Shown here: positions 43,248 through 49,773 of the stretch, one piece after another
Numbering within the stretch: the first letter of the stretch is position 1
Layout: every line of letters starts with the position of its first letter
Assembly (NCBI RefSeq): GCF_023276435.1
Contig: NZ_JALLPO010000002.1
Span: 62,001 to 126,000 of the forward strand
DNA length: 64,000 bases
DNA from: Sphaerisporangium perillae
GTDB lineage: Bacteria; Actinomycetota; Actinomycetes; Streptosporangiales; Streptosporangiaceae
Direction: 5' to 3'
Notes under the pieces: generated by a model
The model's database searches: none
What the model was told of the DNA's origin: nothing
Seen by the model: only the letters and a program-made list of their open reading frames with translations
Position numbers and translations under genes: made by a program

Positions 43248-44329
43248 CGAGGATCCGGGTCCGGCTCACCCTGATCTACTCCGGACTGTTCCTGCTGACC
43301 TCGGTCGTGTTGCTGGTCACGGTCAACCTCCTGCTGCGCCAGGCGCTGAAGACGCGGGTCGCCCGGCTACCCGAGGGAGCGGTGGCACCGAGTGATCGGC
43401 CGCTGCGGCCGCAGCTACCCGAGCTGGTGAACGACGTGATCGGCTACCAGTGGGAGATGACCACCTTCACGGTGGGGATCTTGACGCTGGTCTCGTTGGC
43501 CGTCGGATGGCTGGTCGCCGGGCGGATCCTGCGGCCCATCCACCGGATCACCGCCACCGCGCAGCGACTTTCCCTATCGACCCTGCACGAGCGGATCGCG
43601 CTCACCGGGCCGAAGGACGAGCTGAAGGAACTGGCCGACACCTTCGACGCGATGCTCGATCGGCTCGAACGCTCCGTCGAGGGGCAACGGCGGTTCATCG
43701 CCAACGCCTCCCACGAGTTGCGGACCCCGCTGGCCGTCCAGCGGGCGGCGATCGAAATCGGGCTCCCCGAGGACGGCGGCGAGATCCGCGGCACGCTCCT
43801 GCGCCACAACCGCCGGGCGGAGAACCTCATCGACGCCCTGCTGGTCCTGGCCCAGGCGGAAAACGGTCTGGACAACAGGAGCCCGGTGGCCCTGGACCAG
43901 GTGGTACGGCTCGTCCTGGCGGAAACAGGTTCGGACGGCGTCACCGTGACAGGGCGGGCAGAGCCGTTCGTCGTCGATGGGGACCCTGTCCTGCTGAACC
44001 GGCTCGTCATCAACCTCCTCGACAACGCGGTCCGCTACAACCATCCCGGCGGAACCGTTGATGTAACGCTCTCCCGTGGAGTGTTGACGGTCCGTAACAC
44101 CGGCCCGCACGTTCCCCAGGAACGTTTCGGCGATCTCTTCGAGCCCTTCCGTCGGCTGCATACGACCCCTGGACAAGGCGCCGGGCTCGGATTGTCGATC
44201 GTTGCGGCGATCGCGAAGGCTCACGGGGCCGACGTGCGAGCGAACCCCAATCCGGGTGGCGGGCTGGAGCTCGTCGTGGTTTTCGCGGGATCCGAGGACG
44301 CATCCCCCGCAGGAGGAACAGCGGAGTGA
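43244..44329 (+). CDS. Sensor histidine kinase
   Basis: 361 residues from the GTG at 43244, overlapping the response-regulator stop. Two membrane helices (about 7-29 and 75-97: TFTVGILTLVSLAVGWLVAG) enclose a short extracytoplasmic loop of about 45 residues. Then come a HAMP domain (RILRPIHRITATAQRLS), the HisKA phosphoacceptor His in FIANASHELRTPLAVQ, and the HATPase domain with the N-box NLLDNAVRYNHP, G1-type DLFEPFRRLH and the G2 box GQGAGLGLSIVAAIAK. The small sensor loop is like that of intramembrane-sensing or VanS-type kinases that respond to cell-envelope stress. Its stop lies just before the recombination site. Confidence 0.93.
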   Translation: MTRIRVRLTLIYSGLFLLTSVVLLVTVNLLLRQALKTRVARLPEGAVAPSDRPLRPQLPELVNDVIGYQWEMTTFTVGILTLVSLAVGWLVAGRILRPIHRITATAQRLSLSTLHERIALTGPKDELKELADTFDAMLDRLERSVEGQRRFIANASHELRTPLAVQRAAIEIGLPEDGGEIRGTLLRHNRRAENLIDALLVLAQAENGLDNRSPVALDQVVRLVLAETGSDGVTVTGRAEPFVVDGDPVLLNRLVINLLDNAVRYNHPGGTVDVTLSRGVLTVRNTGPHVPQERFGDLFEPFRRLHTTPGQGAGLGLSIVAAIAKAHGADVRANPNPGGGLELVVVFAGSEDASPAGGTAE

Positions 44330-44333
44330 TGCA

Positions 44334-44441
44334 TGTGACACAAAATGTGAATTATCTGTCACACCGGCGGCCGATGCGCCACCTCCGCCCTGCTCGGCGC
44401 CCGCCGCCGCGCAGGCGACTCGGCTACATTATGTGTCACAT
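44334..44441. promoter_or_regulatory. Putative res (cointegrate resolution) site of the transposon
   Basis: TGTGACA (44334-44340) and its complement TGTCACA (44357-44363) form a 30-bp core with a 16-bp spacer. ATTATCTGTCACAC (44351-44364) is repeated as ATTATGTGTCACAT (44428-44441), a direct repeat in which 12 of 14 bases agree. An inverted core plus direct accessory motifs just upstream of a tyrosine recombinase gene matches the organisation of the internal resolution site of Tn4430. A Shine-Dalgarno GGGAGGC follows. Confidence 0.7.
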
Positions 44442-44462
44442 CGCCTTTCGGGAGGCGGCTTC

Positions 44463-45419
44463 GTGTCCATCGTGGCGTTCCCCAGCCAGCCCGACCCTGC
44501 GACCGCCAGCATGACGGTCACGGCCGCGGTCGAGCGTTTCCTCGACTCCCTCGCTGCGGCCACCACCCGCGCCGGCTACGCCGATACCCTCACCCGGCTG
44601 ACCGCGGCCACCGGCCCGCACCATCCGGTCGCCGCCCTGCAGCCTGAGCACTACGCCGCGGTGATGGACCACTGGAACGCCGCGGCCGCCGCGACCTGGA
44701 ACCGGCACCTATCCGCGCTGACCTCGTTCACCGCCTGGGCCCAGCGCCAGGAACTGCTGGCCACCAACCCGGCCCGGCGGCTGGAACGCCGCAAGACAGC
44801 ACACCGAGGCGACCGCTCCATCCCGCGCACCCGGCTGGAGACACTCTTCACCGACCCCGTGCACGCCCTGCGGGAAAAAGTCCTCTGGAGGCTGCTGTAC
44901 GACACGGCCGTCCGCGCCGAGGAAATCCTCACCCTCAACGTCGAAGACCTCGACCTGGAGTTCCGCCGTGCCCGCGTCGTCTCCAAGGGCGGCGCCATCG
45001 AGTACGTGCACTGGGCCACCCCCACGGCCCGGATCCTGCCCCGCCTGCTGACCGGCCGCACCCGCGGGCCAGTGTTCCTGGCCGACCGGCGCGCCCCCAC
45101 CTCCGGCCGACGCGCGCCCGCAGCCGCCGACATCTGCCCCGTCACCGGGCGAGGCCGACTGTCATACCCGCGCGCCGAGTGCCTGTTCAAAACCGCCTCC
45201 GCAAAGCTCGACCCGCACCGGCAAGGGTGGACCTTGCACCAGCTCCGCCATTCGGCGCTCCAGCATCTCGCCCAAGCCGGCCGAACAGCGCCCGAACTGC
45301 AGGCCAAAAGCCGCCACCAGCACCTGGCCAGCCTCGGCCGCTACGTGCGACTCGGCGAAGAGACCTCCGCGCGCATCACCGCTGAAGCCGACCCCGCCCA
45401 ACGTCGCCGCGCCCGCTGA
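44463..45419 (+). CDS. Tyrosine recombinase, likely transposon resolvase (TnpI-like)
   Basis: 318 residues from the GTG at 44463 with GGGAGG upstream. Core-binding domain: FLDSLAAATTRAGYADTLTR to about 105, with WNRHLSALTSFTAWAQ. Catalytic residues: Arg in YDTAVRAEEILTLNVEDLDL, Lys in VVSKGGAIEYV, HQLRHSALQHLA, His in RHQHLASLGRYV and the Tyr nucleophile in the same segment. The position inside the right end of the Tn3 transposon with the res-like repeats directly upstream argues for a role in resolving cointegrates, as TnpI does in Tn4430, in place of the more common serine resolvase. It is more similar to the truncated recombinase at 22.6-23.4 kb than to those at 10-13 kb. Confidence 0.88.
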   Translation: MSIVAFPSQPDPATASMTVTAAVERFLDSLAAATTRAGYADTLTRLTAATGPHHPVAALQPEHYAAVMDHWNAAAAATWNRHLSALTSFTAWAQRQELLATNPARRLERRKTAHRGDRSIPRTRLETLFTDPVHALREKVLWRLLYDTAVRAEEILTLNVEDLDLEFRRARVVSKGGAIEYVHWATPTARILPRLLTGRTRGPVFLADRRAPTSGRRAPAAADICPVTGRGRLSYPRAECLFKTASAKLDPHRQGWTLHQLRHSALQHLAQAGRTAPELQAKSRHQHLASLGRYVRLGEETSARITAEADPAQRRRAR

Positions 45420-45488
45420 CCCCTCAACCACCCACCTACAGGGGATGGTCGCGTCTAGCGCCGAACCCGCTGAGCTGCGACTACAGCA

Positions 45489-45527
45489 AGCCCGCGGCCC
45501 CTTTCTGGCGTATTCCGGCCGCCCCCC
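45489..45527 (-). repeat. Right terminal inverted repeat (39 bp)
   Basis: Reads AGCCCGCGGCCCC to CCGCCCCCC on the plus strand, the complement of the left end with one mismatch. The recombinase gene ends 69 bp inside it. Confidence 0.93.
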
Positions 45528-45532
45528 AAGAA
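45528..45532. repeat. Right target-site duplication of the transposon
   Basis: AAGAA directly outside the right inverted repeat, matching 34941-34945. Confidence 0.9.
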
Positions 45533-46040
45533 CTACCAACCCCTGTTCGGCTACGCCCTGCGACGCTGTCACTCCCCCGACGACGCCGCCGATGTGGTGG
45601 CCGAAACGTTCACCATCGCCTGGCGCCGGGCCGGCGACCTGCCGCCCGGTGACGAGGCCCGCCTCTGGCTGTACGGGGTGGCGCGCCGGGTGCTGGCCAA
45701 CCACCTCCGCGGCGAGCGGCGGCACTTGCTCAAGACGGCGATGCTGCGCGACGAACTGGCCACCGCGCCCGCCGCCCTCCCAGCCCCGCTGGAGGGCACG
45801 GCCGTCGCCCAGGTGTTCCGGGACCTGCCGGACGTCGATCGGGAACTGCTCGCCCTGGTCGCCTGGGAGGGCCTGGGCAACGCGGAGATCGCCAAGGTCC
45901 TCGGCTGCTCGCGCAACGCGGTGAGCATCCGGCTGCACCGCGCCCGCAAACGCTTCGCCCGCGCGCTGCGGGCCGCCGGTATCGACCAGGCGCAGGCCGT
46001 CCGCACCGCGCACTACAAACTTGAAGGGAGCCGACTGTGA
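45533..46040 (+). pseudogene. ECF sigma factor gene, 3' fragment
   Basis: From base 45533 the frame reads YQPLFGYALRRCHSPDDAAD, VVAETFTIAWRRAG (region 2.1-2.2), ARLWLYGVARRVLANHLRGE (2.3-2.4), then FRDLPDVDRELLALVAWEGL, NAEIAKVLGCSRNAVSIRLH (region 4 HTH). It ends with TGA at 46038, overlapping the next gene by GTGA. With the 38-nt 5' piece at 34908 it forms a normal 181-residue ECF sigma factor. The first 12 codons and the promoter are now 10.6 kb away, so the sigma factor is inactivated unless an internal start is used (for example the ATG-less GTG at 45594). Confidence 0.9.
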
Positions 46041-46789
46041 CCACGTCCAGAATCGATGAGCTGGTGGCGGGCCTGACCGGCGTGCACGACGACCAGCTCG
46101 CCGGGCCGTCCACGCCGGGCGCCCGCCGGCTGCTGACCGCCATCACGGCGGAGGAACCGGCCACGGCCGTAACTGTCCGGCGGCGCCGCCGGTACGGGCG
46201 GTTCGCGGTCGGCGTGGTCGTGGCGACCGGCGTGGCCGCCACCGCTGTAGTCGCGCTGAGCGCCGGCGGGCCTGGCCCCATCCGCGGCTACGCCAACGCC
46301 GCCGTGGACATCCAGCGCACCGACGGCACCTACAAGGTCCATGTCAAGAACGCCTACGCCGACCAGCGCCAGTTCCACGAGGCGTTCGCCAAGTTCGGCC
46401 TGGATATGACGCTGTCGATCGTTCCGGTCTCCCCGGGCTACGAACGTAAGATCATCGGCGGTATCTCCGACGGCACCGGCACGATCGGCACTGTGCTGGA
46501 CTGCCCGCCCGGCCAGGGGACCGCATGCCCGCTGACTGTCACGCTCAGCGGTATAACGGGGCGGCAGGGTGCGACAAAGATCATGATCGGCCGGCTCGCC
46601 CGTCCCGGCGAGCCCTACTGGAACGCGCGCCCCGGCGCGGGTGACAGCCCGGCGAGCCTGCGGCTGAGCGGCGGCACCGTCGCCGAGGCCCTGGCCAAGC
46701 TGCACGAGCGGAACATGTCCGCCGTCTACGTGATCGGGGAGTTCCACCAGGACGGCTCGGGCAGCGCCTACAACCCACCGCCCACCTGA
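46037..46789 (+). CDS. Membrane protein co-encoded with the disrupted ECF sigma factor
   Basis: 250 residues from the GTG at 46037, overlapping the sigma factor stop. A short N-terminal cytoplasmic part (MTTSRIDELVAGLTGVHDDQ) with basic RRRRRYGR is followed by one membrane helix (about 55-77: FAVGVVVATGVAATAVVALS) and a mostly extracytoplasmic domain (about 85-250) with two Cys (LDCPPGQGTACPL) that could form a disulfide. The layout and overlap fit a companion of an ECF sigma factor, but no zinc-binding anti-sigma motif is seen. Its transcription was presumably linked to the sigma gene and is now uncoupled from its native promoter by the transposon. Confidence 0.7.
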   Translation: MTTSRIDELVAGLTGVHDDQLAGPSTPGARRLLTAITAEEPATAVTVRRRRRYGRFAVGVVVATGVAATAVVALSAGGPGPIRGYANAAVDIQRTDGTYKVHVKNAYADQRQFHEAFAKFGLDMTLSIVPVSPGYERKIIGGISDGTGTIGTVLDCPPGQGTACPLTVTLSGITGRQGATKIMIGRLARPGEPYWNARPGAGDSPASLRLSGGTVAEALAKLHERNMSAVYVIGEFHQDGSGSAYNPPPT

Positions 46790-46925
46790 CGGCCCCAAGA
46801 CGGCCGGCGCGTCACGGGGGCGTGGATGCACAGTTCCAACTCGGTCACCCTGCTGGTCGCCCCGGCCAAGGACGACCCCGACCCCGACGACTTCCCCCGC
46901 TGACCAGGGCTGGCCGGGCCGGGAG

Positions 46926-46985
46926 GCGCCCTTCGAGGAACTCGGCCGTGTGATCCGCACCGTCTTCATCTGCGACTACCTGGCC
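46926..46985 (+). pseudogene. Tiny C-terminal remnant of a Tn3-family transposase
   Basis: APFEELGRVIRTVFICDYLA matches the conserved segment found shortly before the catalytic Glu of TnpA (compare FRELGRAIRTITLLRYLS in the intact transposase). About 20 codons remain without flanking homology. Confidence 0.5.
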
Positions 46986-47035
46986 AAGGGGCGGCGACGC
47001 GGCGTTGATCCTGCGCGCCATCCAGCTGGGCCAGG

Positions 47036-47800
47036 CTATTTCGCGTGCGGGTCGGATCCATTGAGCGTCTCCACGACCTGGTCGTAGTCGCCGCGAGCCT
47101 CGCCGTAGCGGAGGAATTTCACGCGCTCGACCTGGATCTCCTTCGCGTCGGGCTGCGACTCGAGCAGCGCGACGACCTCCGTCACGAACTCATCGAGCGG
47201 CATCGCGAACTCGCTGTCCTCCTGGCCGGGCAGCAGCGAGGTGCGGACGGCCGGCGGCTCGAGCTCGACGATCTTCACGTTCGTGTCGGCGAGTTGCAGC
47301 CTGATCGACTCGCTGAGCATATGGATCGCGGCCTTCGACGCGTTGTAGCTCGGCGTGACCTTCAGGGGCGTGAACGCGAGGCCCGAGGAGACGGTGACGA
47401 TCGTGGCGTCCGGCTGCGCCTGCAGGTGCTGGATGAACGCGGCGATGAGGCGGATCGGGCCGAGCACGTTGGTCGTCACGACCGACTCGGCCGAGGCGAG
47501 GAACGATTCGGGCTTGCGCCAGTCCTCGATGCGCATGATGCCGGCCATCGTGACCAGGACGTTGAGGTGCGGGTGCTTGGCCAGGACCTCCTTGGCGGCG
47601 GAGTCGATGCTCGCGGCATCGGAGGTGTCGATCAGCACAGTGTCGATACCCGGGTGGTCTGCGGCGATCCGCTCGAGCAGTTCGGCGCGCCGGCCGCCGA
47701 CGATGACGGTGTTCCCCTTGGCCTGCAGCGCAACCGCGAGGGCGAGGCCGATACCGCTCGTGGATCCTGGGATGAAGACGGTGTTTCCGGAGATGTTCAT
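47036..47800 (-). CDS. Short-chain dehydrogenase/reductase (DltE-like)
   Basis: 254 residues with the SDR Rossmann motif GSTSGIGLALA (about 12-22), NAG-equivalent VTMAGIMRIE, the catalytic Ser in VSSGLAFTP and YxxxK in SYNASKAAIHML. The sequence style (LASAESVVTTNVLGPIRLI, ELEPPAVRTSLLPGQ) is that of the DltE-like SDR group. It is divergent from an MmyB-type XRE regulator whose start is 111 bp away; this pairing is frequent in actinomycetes, and the regulator probably controls the dehydrogenase gene. The natural substrate is not known. Confidence 0.9.
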   Translation of the reverse strand: MNISGNTVFIPGSTSGIGLALAVALQAKGNTVIVGGRRAELLERIAADHPGIDTVLIDTSDAASIDSAAKEVLAKHPHLNVLVTMAGIMRIEDWRKPESFLASAESVVTTNVLGPIRLIAAFIQHLQAQPDATIVTVSSGLAFTPLKVTPSYNASKAAIHMLSESIRLQLADTNVKIVELEPPAVRTSLLPGQEDSEFAMPLDEFVTEVVALLESQPDAKEIQVERVKFLRYGEARGDYDQVVETLNGSDPHAK

Positions 47801-47911
47801 GCTCGAAGTCTTCTCTGCCGGCCGCGGCTGGTGCAGAGACCGGTTATCGGGGGATCAGCGATCCCTGGTTCACGGTCGTCGGTCCTCGGGCACGGGGCGG
47901 ATACTGAACGC

Positions 47912-48760
47912 ATGGACCGCGCAGCACTCGCCGACTTCCTGCGCCGCCGCCGTGAGGCGCTGCGGCCGGAGGACGTCGGGCTTCCCTCGGGCGCGCGCCG
48001 CCGCGCCCCGGGCCTCAGGCGCGAGGAGGTCGCAGCCCTCGCCTCGATGTCGGCCGACTACTACACGCGGCTCGAACAGCAGCGCGGCCCGCAGCCCAGC
48101 GAGCAGATGCTCGCCTCGCTCGCCCGGGCGCTGCGGCTGACGGGCGACGAGCGCGACTACCTGTTCCAGATGGCGGGGCACAACGCCCCGGCGTCCGTGT
48201 CCGCTGCGACGCATGTCGCTCCCGCGCTGCTGCGCGTGCTGGACCGCCTCAGCGACACCCCGGCGCTCATCCTGTCCAACTTGGGCGAGACGCTCGTGCA
48301 GAACCGGATGGCTGACGCCCTGTTCGGCGAGAAGTCGGGCTACACGGGCCTCGCTCGAAGCGAGATCTACCGGTGGTTCACCGATCCCTCCGAGCGGCTG
48401 CGCTACCCCGCGGACGACCGCGACCGGCAGAGCCGCGCCCTGGTGGCGAACCTGCGCGCCGCGTACGGAACGATGGGCCGGCAGTCGCGGGCCGGCGAGT
48501 TCGTGCGGGCACTGGGGAAGGCGAGCGCGGAGTTCGCCGAGCTGTGGGACCGGCACGAGGTCGCCAGGCGCTTCGAGGACCACAAGACGCTCATCCATCC
48601 CCAGCTCGGCCCGATCGAGCTCGACTGTCAGGCGCTGTTCACCGAGGATCAGTCCCAGGCGCTGCTCGTGCTCACCGCCGCCCCTCGCAGCGAGGACTAC
48701 GAGAAGTTGCAGTTGCTCGCGGTGCTGGGGCATGAGCGCTTCCCCGCCGACACCTCCTGA
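47912..48760 (+). CDS. XRE-family regulator with MmyB-like ligand-binding domain
   Basis: 282 residues from the ATG at 47912. N-terminal HTH: LADFLRRRREALRPEDVGLP, GLRREEVAALASMSADYYTR, LEQQRGPQPSEQMLASLARA (about 5-75). The remainder is the MmyB-like ligand-binding domain with APALLRVLDRLSDTPALILS, NRMADALFGEKSGY, RYPADDRDRQSRALVANLRA, GPIELDCQALFTEDQSQALL. Members bind small hydrophobic ligands and repress neighbouring oxidoreductases. The divergent SDR gene is the obvious target. The 111-bp gap between them holds the promoters. Confidence 0.9.
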   Translation: MDRAALADFLRRRREALRPEDVGLPSGARRRAPGLRREEVAALASMSADYYTRLEQQRGPQPSEQMLASLARALRLTGDERDYLFQMAGHNAPASVSAATHVAPALLRVLDRLSDTPALILSNLGETLVQNRMADALFGEKSGYTGLARSEIYRWFTDPSERLRYPADDRDRQSRALVANLRAAYGTMGRQSRAGEFVRALGKASAEFAELWDRHEVARRFEDHKTLIHPQLGPIELDCQALFTEDQSQALLVLTAAPRSEDYEKLQLLAVLGHERFPADTS

Positions 48761-48775
48761 CCCGCCCATCACGGC

Positions 48776-49216
48776 CTAACCGGAGCAGAGCCGGGCGCGC
48801 AGGGTCTCGCCGACCCACCGCTCCCAGCGCTCACGCGGCCAGCCCCGCTCGCGCGCGAACAGCAGGTACAGCTCGGGGCTGAGCAGGCCGTACAGCTCGG
48901 GGCTGAGCAGGCCGTACAGCTCGGGGCTGAGCAGGCCGTACAGCTCGGGGCTGAGCAGGCCGTACAGCTCGGGGCTGAGCAGGCCGTACAACAGGTCGGC
49001 GGCCTTCTCCACCGACACCTCCGCCCGCGCGCCCGGCTTGCCGGCAAGCGCCTTGGCCGCCCTCTGCTGGACGACGTATCGCGGATCGACGCTTTGTGGC
49101 CACAGGCCGGCGACCTCGGGGTCGCTCGCGACCACCCCGTCCAAGACCCTGCGATCGGTCTGGGACCGACATAACACGACCCGACGCGAACATCCCGCCA
49201 CGGCCTGAACCTGCAC
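48776..49216 (-). pseudogene. TetR-family C-terminal domain with an expanded repeat, N-terminal HTH missing
   Basis: The minus strand encodes RRVLDGVVASDPEVAGLWPQ, DPRYVVQQRAAKALAGKP, EKAADLLYGLLSPEL and LFARERGWPRERWERWVGET, which is the ligand-binding half of a TetR-type regulator. The DNA-binding HTH that should precede it is absent; upstream residues (MQVQAVAGCSRRVVL) are not regulator-like. The octapeptide YGLLSPEL is repeated five times owing to a 24-bp tandem repeat. The protein cannot work as a normal repressor. Confidence 0.65.
48866..48985. repeat. 24-bp tandem repeat, five exact copies (minisatellite)
   Basis: The unit starts GTACAGCTCGGGGCTGAG and ends CAGGCC. Five identical copies run from 48866 to 48985, in frame, each adding eight residues (YGLLSPEL) to the TetR-like fragment. 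Perfect identity points to recent slippage, and the copy number is likely variable between strains. Confidence 0.9.
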
Positions 49217-49435
49217 GTCGCCGACCTGGACGCACTTTCAGGCTCGCCGATCCTGGATGTCAAGCCGTACCTGGTCCGAACTCATGAGCCACTATTACTG
49301 AAGCCACATCGGCCACCACCTGCGCCCGCGCCGCATGTGGTGACCGATGTGGCGATTAGCTCGGGCTCTTTCCGCTGGTTGTTGGTGTTTTTGTTGGGCT
49401 GGGTTTTACCTCAACCAACCGGCTTTACAAAGTAA
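49196..49435 (+). pseudogene. Remnant of a TsaA/TrmO-like tRNA methyltransferase domain
   Basis: HVADLDALSGSPILDVKPYL (about 49208-49267) matches the end of TsaA-domain proteins (consensus LDALDGTPVLDIKPY). The frame stays open through SSGSFRWLLVFLLGW to a TAA inside repeat R2 (GFTK then stop at 49433). The rest of the domain is missing at the 5' side. The tail after KPYL is unlike TrmO and is probably fusion by rearrangement. Confidence 0.5.
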
Positions 49436-49445
49436 GTTTCATTCG
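49420..49445 (+). repeat. Dispersed repeat R, copy R2
   Basis: CGGCTTTACAAAGTAAG then TTTCATTCG. It separates the TrmO-like remnant (left) from a hydrolase remnant (right). About 100 bp to the left resembles the sequence left of R1, including GCCGCATGTG. Confidence 0.75.
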
Positions 49446-49472
49446 CCTATATGGGGACACGCGGCGATCCGC

Positions 49473-49640
49473 TTACTTGCAGATCTTCGTGTCCGGGGTG
49501 CAGGACTTGACCTCGGGGTAGCGCGGCGACGGCTTGTCCAGCAGGGGTTGCGGCCTGGCACGCAGGTGCAGGTCGAAGAAGGCTCGGACGTAGGTTCGGG
49601 TGATCTCCATGGAGCGGGTTTCACGGAATCGATCGTCACG
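49473..49640 (-). pseudogene. C-terminal remnant of an alpha/beta hydrolase (acetylhydrolase-like)
   Basis: EITRTYVRAFFDLHLRARPQ, PLLDKPSPRYPEVKSC and DTKICK with a TAA at 49473 match the end of the chlorophyllase/PAF-acetylhydrolase-like hydrolases of streptomycetes. There is no catalytic domain upstream: the frame runs into sequence shared with the start region of the divergent two-component system. It marks a breakpoint next to repeat R2. Confidence 0.55.
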
Positions 49641-49773
49641 CGGCCTCCGGCGGCGGATGACAGCGTCTACGCAGTTCTGCGTAGACGCCTCGTGCCTAGG
49701 TACGCTCGTCGTGGTAGGAGGTCGCGCGTCTGGGCGGAGCGTTTCCCCGCGCGAGAAACCGTAAGATCGCGGC

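Larger units (their letters stand above)
34946..45527 (+). mobile_element. Complete Tn3-family transposon, 10,582 bp
   Basis: Bounded by 39-bp terminal inverted repeats beginning GGGGGGCGGCCGGAATACGC with one mismatch, and flanked by the duplication AAGAA. Contents in order: transposase (plus strand), ABC permease, ABC ATPase, S41-protease lipoprotein (minus strand), response regulator, histidine kinase (plus strand), res-like site, tyrosine recombinase (plus strand). The gene order puts transposase at the left end and the resolution system at the right end. The host gene is an ECF sigma factor. Nearly identical ends and perfect duplication suggest a recent insertion. Confidence 0.93.

Noticed and set aside
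45445-45532. A start of the sigma factor gene in the right end of the transposon, creating a hybrid protein
   Set aside because: An open frame enters from the inverted repeat, but there is no ribosome site and the native frame is explained by the insertion.
48866-48985. Possible CRISPR array
   Set aside because: The repeats are contiguous without spacers and encode a repeated octapeptide, so this is a minisatellite.
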